From Candidatus Eiseniibacteriota bacterium (GTDB lineage: Bacteria > Eisenbacteria > RBG-16-71-46 > CAIMUX01): a DNA stretch of 64,000 nt. Under the pieces are notes generated by a model. It had not been told where the DNA came from, ran no database searches, and was given only the letters and a program-made list of their open reading frames with translations. The stretch lies in NCBI GenBank assembly GCA_016712505.1, contig JADJQY010000013.1, forward strand, positions 186,001 to 250,000. The letters run 5' to 3'. Below are positions 37,348-46,745 of the stretch, one piece after another (the stretch's first letter is position 1; every line of letters starts with the position of its first letter). The translations under genes and the position numbers were made by a program.

Positions 37348-38780
37348 GTGCATCGAACCCGTATCGTCGCCACCGTCGGACCGGCCTGTGGCACCGCGAG
37401 CGAACTCGGCCGGATGATCCAGGCCGGGGTCGACGTGTTTCGCTTCAACCTCTCCCACGGCAACCATGCCAGCCACGCCGAAGCGATCGCCAAGGTACGC
37501 GCCGCGGCCGAACGGCTCGATCGACCGATCGGCATTCTGCTCGACCTCCAGGGGCCGAAGGTCCGGACGGGCAAGAACACTGGTGGTGATCTCATCCCGC
37601 TTCGCCGCGGGGACCGGCTCCAGATCACCTGCCGCCGTGGTCTCTCACGTCCGGGCGAAATCGTGGTCGACTACCCCGGATTGGTGCGCGACCTCCGCGC
37701 CGGGGACCGGGTGCTCATCGATGACGGGCGCCTCTCGCTCCTGATCGAGCGGAAGGGAAAGGAGCGGCTCGAGGCGCGGGTCGTGCGCGGCGGCCTGCTC
37801 AAGTCGCGCGCCGGCGTCAACGTGCCGGCTCGTGGCCTCAAGGTGCAGGTCCCGACCGAGAAGGACCGCAAGGACGCGATCTTCGCCGTCGAGCAGGGGC
37901 CGACATGGTCGCCCTCTCCTTTGTTCGCACCGGGGAGGATGTCGAGAACCTCCGCCGCCTGCTCGCCCGCCGCGCGGCCAAGCGCGCCATGCCCCTGGTC
38001 ATCGCCAAGATTGAGAAGCCCGCCGCCCTCGATCACCTCGACGAGATCATCGCCGTCTCCGACGGCGTGATGGTCGCGCGCGGCGATCTCGGGGTCGAAC
38101 TGTCGCTCGAGCGCGTACCGATCTGGCAGAAGGAGATCCTCGAGCGCGCGCGCCGGGCCGGCGTCTTCGGCATCACCGCCACCCAGATGCTCGAGTCGAT
38201 GGTCGCCAGCGCCACGCCCACCCGGGCCGAGGTGTCCGACGTCGCCAACGCCATCTACGACGGCACCGACGCCGTCATGCTCTCCGGCGAAAACCGCCAG
38301 CGGCCAGTACCCAATCGAATCGGTTCGCATGCTCGCCCGCATCGCCCGGGAGGCCGAGCAGCACCTCGACCTCGCCTCGTTCGACCAGAAGCCTTCCGCG
38401 CGCAACCCGGCCGACTCCGATCATCACCAGGCCTTCGCCATGGTCGAGGCCGCCAAGGCGCTCGCCGAACGCGCGCACGCCAAGAAAATCGTGGTCTTCA
38501 CGCTCACCGGCAATACCGCGCGTCTTCTCGCTTCGCGCCGTCCCACGGTGGAGATCATCGCGCTCACCCCAACCACTAAACCCGCCGTCGCCTCTCGCTC
38601 GCCTGGAACACCCGCACGCTCCATCTCCAGGGCATCCGCAACACCGACCAGATGATGCAAAACGGCATCCACCTCGTCCGCCGCGAAGGCCTCGTCCGCC
38701 GCGGCGACACCATCGTCTTGCTTGCCGGCCCCACGCACCTCGCCGAGTCGACGAATCTCCTGCGTTTGGTCGAGGCGTGA
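37348..38780 (+). pseudogene. pyk: Pyruvate kinase, three one-base frameshifts
   Basis: All parts of a ~477-residue pyruvate kinase are present in order from GTG 37348: RTRIVATVGPAC, FRFNLSHG, LLDLQGPKVRTG, then MVALSFVR, IAKIEKP, VMVARGDLGVEL (Mg/substrate motif), ATQMLESM, DAVMLSGE, and a C-terminal allosteric domain ending VEA at 38780. The frame is lost at G4 (37896-37899, one G missing), A4 (38290-38293, one A extra) and an A3 run near 38577 (one A missing). All three are homopolymers, so sequencing error is likely and the gene probably functional. Catalyses PEP + ADP to pyruvate + ATP. Confidence 0.85.
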
Positions 38781-38867
38781 TCGCGCGCTGAGTGCGCCCG
38801 CAAGTGGCTGCCCGCCGAACACCGACGCCCTCATTTGCACTTGACTCCACGCCCGGGAGTCTACTCG

Positions 38868-40271
38868 GGCTCCTCTCGAAAGTCCGTGTTGATTGGGTTC
38901 CTGGACGTATCGTGGAGCTAGGCCCGCACTTGCAAAGCAAACGCTCCTGAGTTCCCATGTCGCCTTCTTCGACCAAGAAGGAGGGCGTCGATGGGTCATC
39001 AGGAGCAGGGTCAGACTCTCAGAGAGACGTGGGCACTGCAAGGGTTCGAAGTGGAGTCGGTGGAGATCGAGGAGAGCACGGACCGGGGCGGCCGTCCGGC
39101 GGTAAAGCTGGTTCGCCTGCACGATGTTCGAGGAGTCCATGTTTGCCCCCAGTGCGGGAAGCGTCACCGGGAAGGGCTGTTCGAGGAGAGCATGGAGCGA
39201 CGCTGGCGCGATCGGTCGCTTGAGACCTACGTGGTGCTCACGCCCCTTCGCATCGCCTGCTGTGGGGGGACGCGCGTGGAGCAGATGCCGTGGGAGGTGC
39301 CCGGGCACCGCTGACCCGGCGATTCTTCGAGTTGATTGCCGCGCTTTGTCGTCGGCTGCCGGTCTCGGAGGTGGCGAAGATGGCCAAGCTCTCGTGGGAG
39401 ACGGTCTGTCGAGTCGACAAGACTTCGATCGAGCTGGCCCTGGCGGCGATCGACCCTCGCTCGATGGCCTGACCTGGATCGGCGTGGATGAGGGTGTCGC
39501 GTACCGGTGGCACCGTCTCTTCACGGTGGTGACCGACCTGAAGTCGGGATCGGTGGTCTGGCTGGGCGAGGGGAAGAGGCGGAGAGCCTGCGCCTTCGAG
39601 GAGCTGGGTCCGGAGCGTGCGCGCGGATCGAAGGGGTGATCAGCGATCTGGGTCCGGCCTACGTCGGGGTGATCGCACAGGCTGTACCGCACGCGGTCCA
39701 TCTTCTCGATCGGTTCCACGTCATCCAGTGGGTGAACGAAGCGGTGAACACGATCCGGCGAGAGGTGTTCGGGGGCGCTCCCCGCGATGAGCTGGGCCGA
39801 CAGTTGAAGGTGAAGAAGTGGATGTGCTTGCGCGCGCGAAGCGCTGGACCTGGGAGAGAAGCGACTGCTCGGGGATTGCTTCGCCAGAATCGTACTCTCC
39901 AACGAGCCTATCTGCTGAAGGAGCAGCTGCGCGGGATCTTCCGGTACGGTTGGATCTACCTCGGGGCGCTGCGCCGAGCGTTGGAGGGCTGGTGCCGGAT
40001 GGCGTCCGCAGCCGACTGAAGCCCTTGGTTCAAGTCGGTCATCGACTGCGGGAACACATGGAGAAGTTGGTCGGTGGGTTCCGAGCATGGAATCAAGATG
40101 GGCCTGGTCGAAGCGATCAACGGCAAGATCGCGCAACTTCGTCGTCGCGCCCCGGCTATCGCGATCCCCAATACTTCATGCTCAAGATCTACCAAACCTG
40201 CTTCCTCCACGACGACCCCTGGGCTCAAGTCATCCTATGAGCCTGTTCACACGGGGAAATCGAGAGGAGCC
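38868..40271 (+). mobile_element. ISL3-family insertion sequence (~1.4 kb)
   Basis: Bounded by inverted repeats GGCTCCTCTCGAAAGTCCGT (38868-) and, as reverse complement at the right end (to 40271), GGCTCCTCTCGATTTCCCCG. The first 12 bases are identical, with mismatches further in. It encloses one ISL3-type transposase gene. No convincing 8-bp target duplication is seen (TCTACTCG versus ACTTTTCG). Confidence 0.85.
38991..40240 (+). pseudogene. ISL3-family transposase, several frameshifts
   Basis: Starting at ATG 38991 behind AAGGAGG, successive frames give a zinc-ribbon N-terminus (VCPQCGKRHREG, and a second Cys pair in ACCGG), a helix-turn-helix region (PVSEVAKMAKLSWETV), then the DDE core: GLTWIGVDE with the first Asp, VISDLGPAYVGVI with the second, HLLDRFHVIQWVNEA, and a C-terminal RPGYRDPQYFMLKIYQ. 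Frame breaks fall near 39312, 39450-39470, 39585-39600 and in the C-terminal third. These may be sequencing errors, as elsewhere in this region. Confidence 0.8.
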
Positions 40272-40323
40272 ACTTTTCGTGCGTCTTCAGCGGTTACACA
40301 CCAACGAATCGGAGGACCGCCCG

Positions 40324-41110
40324 ATGGTGACCATGACTCAGCCGCAACTTGCCCCCCCCCAAGCACTTACGCAGATCAGGCGTGGCGCGCTGCTTCTCGC
40401 CGTGCTGCTCTCGATCATTCGAGGCGTCACGTCCGCTCCCGCCGCAGCGGAGGAATCGTGGGAGGACTGCGCCAACTGCGCTCCGGAAGCTCTCTTGGTT
40501 ACGTTTTCCGAATCGCGGGTTGAGCCCCCGGTCGAGCTCCAGCGGCGGGGCCAGGAGTTCGATCTCCCGGTCTCGGAGTTCACCCGCGACCCCGAACTGC
40601 TGAGCTATCTGCTTCCGCGGGCCGGCGTCCTCAGCCCTTCGACCGTCGGCGCCAACTGGCGCTACATCCCTGCGTCCGACACGCTCGACAGCGTTGGGGA
40701 GAGGCGCCAGCTCATCGACCTACGCGATCTCTATCTCGCCCGGCTCGCCCCAGGGACTCGAGTCTGCGACGCCCTCTCGCTTCTGGAGGGCCAGCCAGCC
40801 GGGGATCAAGACAGTCGAGTGCAATCACCTGCTCGAACCCGCCAGCCCACCAAACGACCCCAACTACCCCGACCAGTGGCATCTGATCAACACCGGCCAG
40901 ATCGAGCCCGGCGGCACCGAACAGTGCATCCCCGACTTCGACATCAACGCCCCCGAAGCCTGGCAGATCAACTCCCTGGCCGGGTCGCCCATCGCCATCC
41001 TCGACGACGGCATCAACATCGCCAACCCAGATGTTGCCCCCTACATCGCCCCTTCGCCCATCTCCAGAAGCTTCGTTCCGCCGCCCAACGAATGGTGGGA
41101 GGGTGGCTGA
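40324..41110 (+). pseudogene. Truncated subtilisin-like (S8) secreted protease
   Basis: Begins at ATG 40324 with a signal-like segment (ALLLAVLLSIIRGVTSAPA), a ~100-residue propeptide-like region (EALLVTFSESRV..), then after a frame change near 40790 the start of a subtilase domain: PNDPNYPDQWHLINTGQ, DINAPEAWQI and GSPIAILDDGINIANPDV, which carries the first catalytic Asp. Reading stops at 41110 before the His and Ser motifs. It is therefore an N-terminal fragment. The ISL3 element ends 52 bases upstream. Confidence 0.75.
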
Positions 41111-41412
41111 GCCGGATTCCGGTTGGGCCTTATCCCCCATGTGCTCTCAACAGCTCTCGGTTCCTCGGAAGGTGAACCAGGCTCGGCGCGCGGCTGGCTC
41201 TGAGCCGCTGCCCACCTCAGCGGTTCGGCTGAGGAGGGTGGTGGTGAGCGGGGGTTTGGACGAGAGGAGGTGTCGGGCGGAGGAAGTAGGTCCGGCGTGC
41301 AAATGCAGTGGCCAATGGGCTTCGCTGAGGTCCAGAGACTTCCTTGACAGACGCTCGAGCCGGGCGGAATCTCCTGCGCACACTCGATCCTTCCGGCGAA
41401 GGGAGAGCTTGC
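41111..41412. other. Intergenic stretch, no gene seen
   Basis: No supported reading frame on either strand. It presumably includes scar sequence from loss of the rest of the protease. TTGACA occurs at 41344 but without a convincing -10. Confidence 0.5.
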
Positions 41413-42747
41413 ATGGTTTCATCGAGAAGCATCGTCTTGCTCATCGGCTGCGCGGTAGGCTGGAGCAACTCCTCTTTTGCCTCCTCGAACGCAGGAGGTA
41501 CCATAATTCTCCACGCCAACACACAGATTGCGTTCACCACCGATGCCACGAGCTACTGCGCGCAGTCCGATCTCGCCACCTGCGATCTCGCCGTCTCTTC
41601 GGTACCAGCGAATCCGAATGTGACAACCGTGTTTTTCGCGTTAGCGGCCTTTCCTAGTGGCGGCAGTCCGGCGCTGACGGGTGTCACATTCTGTATCGAG
41701 CACGACTCAGCGAAGCTGTATCTCCAGGCATCCGGGAACTGCGCGGACTTTGAGGTGAGTGCGGGAGACTGGCCCGCGTCGGGCAGCGGCACCGCCTTGA
41801 CTTGGGATACCGCACAGACGGCGTTGCTCATCCCGCTCTACTGGTTTGCCGGATATGCGTACGCAGCCAGCGAGCCGAGCGTGTTTCAAGTGGTGCCCCA
41901 CCCGGTTCAGGGCGGGTACTTCGCGGACAACGCTGTGCCCGCGGTGCTAGATGCGGTGGAGGGCTTCGGCACGCTTGGATTCGGAATGGGAGGGTCAGCC
42001 CCGTGCCCGAGTCCTGAAGGCGAGGGCTCGGGTGAAGGTAATCCGGAGGACAGCGGTAGTGACCCGTCAACGGAGTGCAGTTTTCCGCTCTCACTCAGCG
42101 TTCCCGAGTCAGTGACGCTAGAGCTTGGTGGGGGGCCTACTAAGTCCACGTTCTCAGGGCGCAGCGTCCTGGTCGAATGGAGTGAGTCAGGACGCGTGAC
42201 AATTGCAAGTGCACTGTCGATTCCCCTCCGCGATCCGGATTCACCACGCATGCTAACCACTGAACAGTATCAGTCTCTCTACGGTGAAGTCCCATTGGTT
42301 ACTGCTGGAGTCGCAAGGGGACAGACCTGGGGGCAGGCGAGCATGGCCTTCAATGACAGTATCGCAAGCGTGCAGTTTGCGGCTCGGATGTCCTATTTTG
42401 AGTCGCTGGCTGCAGGTGCCTCTCCACGAGACGCCGCTCGTCGTGCCCTTCAGGTGTTCCATTCAAGTGGCTTGTGCGACGTATCGTCCACGCGCATTGC
42501 CACGGTAGCGTCAGACGTCAGTGGCAAGACATGGATACTAGAGAAGTACTTTGGCCGTCCCGAGCAGGGTGTCTCGTTAGTGTATCGAGAGCCGACTCGC
42601 GCTTCGCGGAGTACTCGCATGACGCGGGAGGCGGCATGCTCTTTGATCCAATCGCTCCAGAAGGTAATGGCGCAAGCCCGTCCAGGCTCAGTCATCTCAT
42701 TGGACGGCGTGACGTGTGCTATCCGGTCAAACTCAACCTCGAGATAG
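41413..42747 (+). CDS. Secreted protein of unknown family
   Basis: A 444-residue protein from ATG 41413, with a signal peptide (~1-26). Residues 30-205 form a beta-rich domain with paired Cys (SYCAQSDLATCDLA, TGVTFCIEHDS, SGNCADF) and the segment PLYWFAGYAYAASEPSVF...GGYFADNAVPAVLDAVEGFGTLGFG. An acidic Gly/Ser/Glu linker (SPEGEGSGEGNPEDSGSDPSTEC) then leads to a second domain (240-444). There is no enzymatic motif and neither C-terminal tail type seen elsewhere. It is followed after 13 bases by another secreted-protein gene, suggesting an operon. Confidence 0.7.
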   Translation: MVSSRSIVLLIGCAVGWSNSSFASSNAGGTIILHANTQIAFTTDATSYCAQSDLATCDLAVSSVPANPNVTTVFFALAAFPSGGSPALTGVTFCIEHDSAKLYLQASGNCADFEVSAGDWPASGSGTALTWDTAQTALLIPLYWFAGYAYAASEPSVFQVVPHPVQGGYFADNAVPAVLDAVEGFGTLGFGMGGSAPCPSPEGEGSGEGNPEDSGSDPSTECSFPLSLSVPESVTLELGGGPTKSTFSGRSVLVEWSESGRVTIASALSIPLRDPDSPRMLTTEQYQSLYGEVPLVTAGVARGQTWGQASMAFNDSIASVQFAARMSYFESLAAGASPRDAARRALQVFHSSGLCDVSSTRIATVASDVSGKTWILEKYFGRPEQGVSLVYREPTRASRSTRMTREAACSLIQSLQKVMAQARPGSVISLDGVTCAIRSNSTSR

Positions 42748-42760
42748 GAGCCACCTCGGT

Positions 42761-43247
42761 ATGCAGAACAGATGGTTGCTCGTTCTCGCCTCTTCCATAG
42801 GAATGGCGCTCAGCGTTGGGATCGCGGTAGGTGCACCATGTTCATCTACGACGTCCAATCTTTTCGGCTTCTGGCATCTCGACTTCGCGATGCTCGCGAG
42901 TTACAAGCACGATGCAATCACCAGCATTTTGAACGACATTCCAAGTGGTCCCGATGGGTTACTTTCGGACTCAAAGGAGTTCGTCTGGCTGCTCGCACCG
43001 AACGACTCCTGGGAGGAAGCTGATTACCCGTTGCCGACGCAGATCGAGAGGATCAACGGCGCGCACACTTGGCTTGAGCTGACCCACGGCGGCCCACAGG
43101 GTGGGTTGGTCCTCGAGTACTGGCTGACGCCAGAGCTTCGGGATCAACGCATCACTGACCTTAACCTGGACGCGGGCGAGCTGCTCGCGGTGTCTACTTC
43201 TGACGGCATAGGCATCGCGCTAACCCGGATAATTCACGAAGCGCAGA
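42761..43247 (+). pseudogene. Secreted protein gene truncated by IS3-family insertion
   Basis: ATG 42761 follows AGGAG by ~12 bases. The visible ~162 residues start with a signal peptide (MQNRWLLVLASSIGMALSVG...) and then a globular stretch (FGFWHLDFAMLASYK..., EYWLTPELRDQRITDLNLD) that I do not recognise. The frame runs directly into the left end of the IS3-type element at 43248, where normal coding stops making sense, so the 3' part has been lost or displaced. Confidence 0.65.
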
Positions 43248-43308
43248 TGTTTTGGTTCAGCGTGAACATGACACCGTGGGTTGATGGCTATGCACATGGC
43301 GCTGCCGC

Positions 43309-44226
43309 TCAGGCGCACTGCCGCTTCTGGCGTCGCGCCTCTCGCGCCGCCGCCAATTTCCGATCCCTCGCGGCCCGGATCTCATCGCCACGCCCCGCCA
43401 GCATGTCCGCCGGAGTGATCCAGCCGATCGCGCTGTGGAGCCGTTCGTGGTTGTAGTACCGAACATGGGCCTCCATCAACCGAATCGCCTCTTCCAAGGT
43501 CCCGGGGCAGTTCGGTCGGATCGTTTCACCTTCATCGTCTTGTGCCAGGCCTCGATCTTCCCATTGGACTGGGGTAGTAGGGCGAGGTGCGAACGTGGGT
43601 CATCCCGGCCTCGCGGATGAAGAGCTTGAAGTCCCGCGAAATGAACTGCGGTCCGTTGTCGGTGATGATTCGCGGTCGAGCCTCCGGGAACTTCTCCCGC
43701 CCCCGCTGCACGATCGTTTCGATGTCGATCTCCTTCATGGCCGAACGGATCTCCCAGTGAACGATGAAACGGCTGTACCCATCGAGCACCGAGCAGAGAT
43801 AGTAGAACGTCCCTCCCAGATTGAGGTAGGTCACGTCGACGTGCCAGTGAGCATGTGGCTCCGTGGGCTGCTGGAACCCACGCCCCTTTCTTCGAGGCCC
43901 CGCGGTTCCAACGATCAATGCACCCAGCCTGCAGGAGCACACGGTAGACCGAGCTGGAGCTGAGCGCCGCAACGTCGGCATCGATCATCATGTAGGTCAA
44001 CCTCCGGTACCCCTCGAGCGGGTGCTCGGCGCGGAAGCGAAGAATCGCTTCTCGCTCCCAAGATTCCAGCCAGTGATCGCGCGGAACCTGCCCATTGTGT
44101 CCGTTCGCCTGCCCGTAGCGCTCCTGCCAGGCGAGTGTACTTGCCCGGCTTCAGACCCAGCCAACCCAGGAAGCGGCGCCGCGGAAGTTCGGTCTTCTCG
44201 GTCCAGTGCTCGACGAAGTCAATCAC
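43309..44226 (-). pseudogene. IS3-family transposase OrfB (copy 1), frameshifted
   Basis: Frames from MIDFVEHWTEKTELPRRRF (44226) to REARRQKRQCA (43309) together give a ~300-residue rve-type integrase core with the DDE residues in HWHVDVTYL, IITDNGPQF and NGKIEAWH (E). At least four indels relative to copy 2 break the frame, mostly in C, G or T runs (for example near 43530, 43574 and 43888). Confidence 0.8.
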
Positions 44227-44261
44227 CTCGTCACGCTGCTCTTGGGGAACCCAGCGACCGT

Positions 44262-44610
44262 TCAGGGCTCCCCAAGTGCGTTTTTTAGTTGCACGTACTC
44301 GGCCGAGATCTCGGCGATGACCCGATCCTTCTTCGCCAACTTCGCCTCGCGGTTCGTGACCGTTTCTTCCAGAACCGAAATCCGCTTCTTGAGGGCGGCC
44401 TCCTTCGGGGAAACGTGGCCTCCGAGAGGTCCATTCTGGAAGACGCCACTCAGGTTCTCCATCGCCTGGCGAAGCCAGAGATAGAAGAGGCTGGGCTGAA
44501 TGCGGTACTCATCGCACAGATCGGAGACGGGCACCTTGTCGACCAAGTGCCGACGGAGCATCGCCGCCTTCTCCTCGGCCGTGAACTTCCGTCGCGCGCT
44601 TCTCGCTCAT
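44262..44610 (-). pseudogene. IS3-family OrfA (copy 1), frameshifted near the start
   Basis: Helix-turn-helix protein (SDLCDEYRIQPSLFYLWLRQA) followed by a coiled-coil (ALKKRISVLEETVTNREAKLAKKD). Compared with copy 2 it lacks a CG dinucleotide near 44595, which breaks the frame a few codons after ATG 44610. The remaining 99 codons are open. Confidence 0.8.
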
Positions 44611-44674
44611 CCGTGATTCCTCCCTGGCTCCATAGTCTGGAGCCTAAAGGTGTCACGTTTCAACTGAACCGATA

Positions 44675-45238
44675 GGGCCACTCCGGCCGCCGCGGCAGGC
44701 CGGCCCACGCGACTACGCCCTCACTTCTTCACACTCACACACGGGCGCCGCCGTCGCGCGGCCCGCAGTACCTCTGCCGCCATCCTTCGCGCCGGCAACG
44801 GCCGGGGAAGGCGCCTGGCGCTCGCGGTTGGGTCCACTCATGGGGCTGTGGGCCCCGGGGGACCAGGCTCACCTACGCGACTGGCCAACGCGGTGTTGGC
44901 TCAGCCAGGAGCCGCGCTGGGCGCAGTCCCTCCAGCGAGAAGTCGGAGCGGGTCTACAGCGAGTGTTCTACCAAGCGGGCAAGTCCACCGTCGCACCCGC
45001 CGCAACACCCCCTCCTTCTCCACCCGAAAGGGCCTCGAGTCCGACCTCCAACTGCTTCCTCAAATCGGTCAGTCACCTCTCGCATCTGCTGCGTCCCAGC
45101 TTCCTCGCCGGGCCGCAAGCTGGGGCCTGCGTCCTCAGTCGCTCCGCGTTCTAACCGCCCCCGGGCGCTCGCACGCCCACCCACCCCGGCCAGGGGCCCC
45201 ATGGGGACTTGAGAGAAGTGCATCAGAAGAGGCGACAG
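44675..45238. other. Sequence between the two IS3 copies
   Basis: GC-rich, 564 bases, with no recognisable gene. Open frames here encode Pro/Arg/Ser-rich low-complexity protein with no motif, and no obvious ribosome-binding site. It would be the cargo of a composite element if the two copies ever moved together. Confidence 0.5.
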
Positions 45239-45299
45239 TGTTTTGGTTCAGCGTGAACATGACACCGTGGGTTGATGGCTATGCACATGGCGCTGCCGC

Positions 45300-46216
45300 T
45301 CAGGCGCACTGCCGCTTCTGGCGTCGCGCCTCTCGCGCCGCCGCCAATTTCCGATCCCTCGCGGCCCGGATCTCATCGCCACGCCCCGCCAGCATGTCCG
45401 CCGGAGTGATCCAGCCGATCGCGCTGTGGAGCCGTTCGTGGTTGTAGTACCGAACATGGGCCTCCATCAACCGAATCGCCTCTTCCAAGGTCCCGGGGCA
45501 GTTCGGTCGGATCGTTTCCACCTTCATCGTCTTGTGCCAGGCCTCGATCTTCCCATTGGACTGGGGGTAGTAGGGCGAGGTGCGAACGTGGGTCATCCCG
45601 GCCTCGCGGATGAAGAGCTTGAAGTCCCGCGAAATGAACTGCGGTCCGTTGTCGGTGATGATTCGCGGTCGAGCCTCCGGGAACTTCTCCGCCCCCGCTG
45701 CACGATCGTTTCGATGTCGATCTCCCTTCATGGCCGAACGGATCTCCAGTGAACGATGAAACGGCTGTACCCATCGAGCACCGAGCAGAGATAGTAGAAC
45801 GTCCCTCCCAGATTGAGGTAGGTCACGTCGACGTGCCAGTGAGCATGTGGCTCCGTGGGCTGCTGGAACCCACGCCCCTTCTTCGAGGCCCCGCGGTTCC
45901 AACGATCAATGCACCCAGCCTGCAGGAGCACACGGTAGACCGAGCTGGAGCTGAGCGCCGCAACGTCGGCATCGATCATCATGTAGGTCAACCTCCGGTA
46001 CCCCTCGAGCGGGTGCTCGGCGCGGAAGCGAAGAATCGCTTCTCGCTCCCAAGATTCCAGCCAGTGATCGCGCGGAACCTGCCCATTGTGTCCGTTCGCC
46101 TGCCCGTAGCGCTCCTGCCAGGCGTAGTACTTGCCCGGCTTCAGACCCAGCCAACCCAGGAAGCGGCGCCGCGGAAGTTCGGTCTTCTCGGTCCAGTGCT
46201 CGACGAAGTCAATCAC
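45300..46216 (-). pseudogene. IS3-family transposase OrfB (copy 2), frameshifted
   Basis: From 46216 the frame is open through HWHVDVTYLNLGGTFYYL to ...FIVHW, then shifts near 45748, 45725 and 45690 (each a C run), and is open again from ITDNGPQF through the catalytic Glu to the end at 45300. Copy 1 is intact at each of these points, so a consensus of both copies gives a complete OrfB. Confidence 0.8.
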
Positions 46217-46251
46217 CTCGTCACGCTGCTCTTGGGGAACCCAGCGACCGT

Positions 46252-46602
46252 TCAGGGCTCCCCAAGTGCGTTTTTTAGTTGCACGTACTCGGCCGAGATC
46301 TCGGCGATGACCCGATCCTTCTTCGCCAACTTCGCCTCGCGGTTCGTGACCGTTTCTTCCAGAACCGAAATCCGCTTCTTGAGGGCGGCCTCCTTCGGGG
46401 AAACGTGGCCTCCGAGAGGTCCATTCTGGAAGACGCCACTCAGGTTCTCCATCGCCTGGCGAAGCCAGAGATAGAAGAGGCTGGGCTGAATGCGGTACTC
46501 ATCGCACAGATCGGAGACGGGCACCTTGTCGACCAAGTGCCGACGGAGCATCGCCGCCTTCTCCTCAGCCGTGAACTTCCGTCGCGCGCGCTTCTCGCTC
46601 AT
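46252..46602 (-). CDS. IS3-family transposase OrfA (copy 2)
   Basis: A 116-residue protein from ATG 46602 (MSEKRARRKFTAEEKAAML), with GAGGAATCACGG upstream. It has a helix-turn-helix (VSDLCDEYRIQPSLFYLW) and a leucine-zipper-like coiled coil. Near its end the minus strand reads CTAAAAAAC in frame as CTA AAA AAC, that is the slippery heptamer A AAA AAC. A -1 slip leads through RTWGALNGRWVPQEQRDE into OrfB, making the usual OrfAB transposase. Confidence 0.88.
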   Translation of the reverse strand: MSEKRARRKFTAEEKAAMLRRHLVDKVPVSDLCDEYRIQPSLFYLWLRQAMENLSGVFQNGPLGGHVSPKEAALKKRISVLEETVTNREAKLAKKDRVIAEISAEYVQLKNALGEP

Positions 46603-46745
46603 CCGTGATTCCTCCTGGCTCCATAGTCTGGAGCCTAAAGGTGTCACGTTTCAACTGAACCGATACAACAGGCCAATCCGGGCGAAGGCATCCGCGGCTA
46701 CTCCTGGCGGGCATTTCGAGGGGCGGAAGTGCTGCAGCTTGCGAC

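Larger units (their letters stand above)
43248..44674 (-). mobile_element. IS3-family insertion sequence, copy 1
   Basis: A ~1,427-bp element with imperfect terminal inverted repeats (left GGTTCAGCGTGAACATGACA, right GGTTCAGTTGAAACGTGACA read inwards). The same span occurs at 45239-46665 in the same orientation; the two differ mostly by single-base indels. orfA and orfB read leftwards with an A6 slippery run (44281-44286) near the end of orfA. Target duplications could not be identified. Confidence 0.88.
45239..46665 (-). mobile_element. IS3-family insertion sequence, copy 2
   Basis: Second copy in direct orientation, 1,991 bases to the right of copy 1, with the same ends. Its orfA is intact; its orfB has three small indels near 45690-45750. 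It ends 64 bases before the beta-helix protein gene. Confidence 0.88.

Noticed and set aside
38868..40271. An 8-bp target duplication around the ISL3 element
   Set aside because: TCTACTCG and ACTTTTCG share only some positions, so a duplication cannot be claimed.
44848..45447. A 199-codon plus-strand frame between and into the second IS3 copy
   Set aside because: Low-complexity composition, no motif, and it runs into the IS terminal repeat. It is not supported as a gene.
44675..46665. Composite transposon formed by the two IS3 copies
   Set aside because: The intervening 564 bases carry no recognisable passenger gene and no shared outer target duplication could be found. Two independent insertions or a tandem event fit as well.
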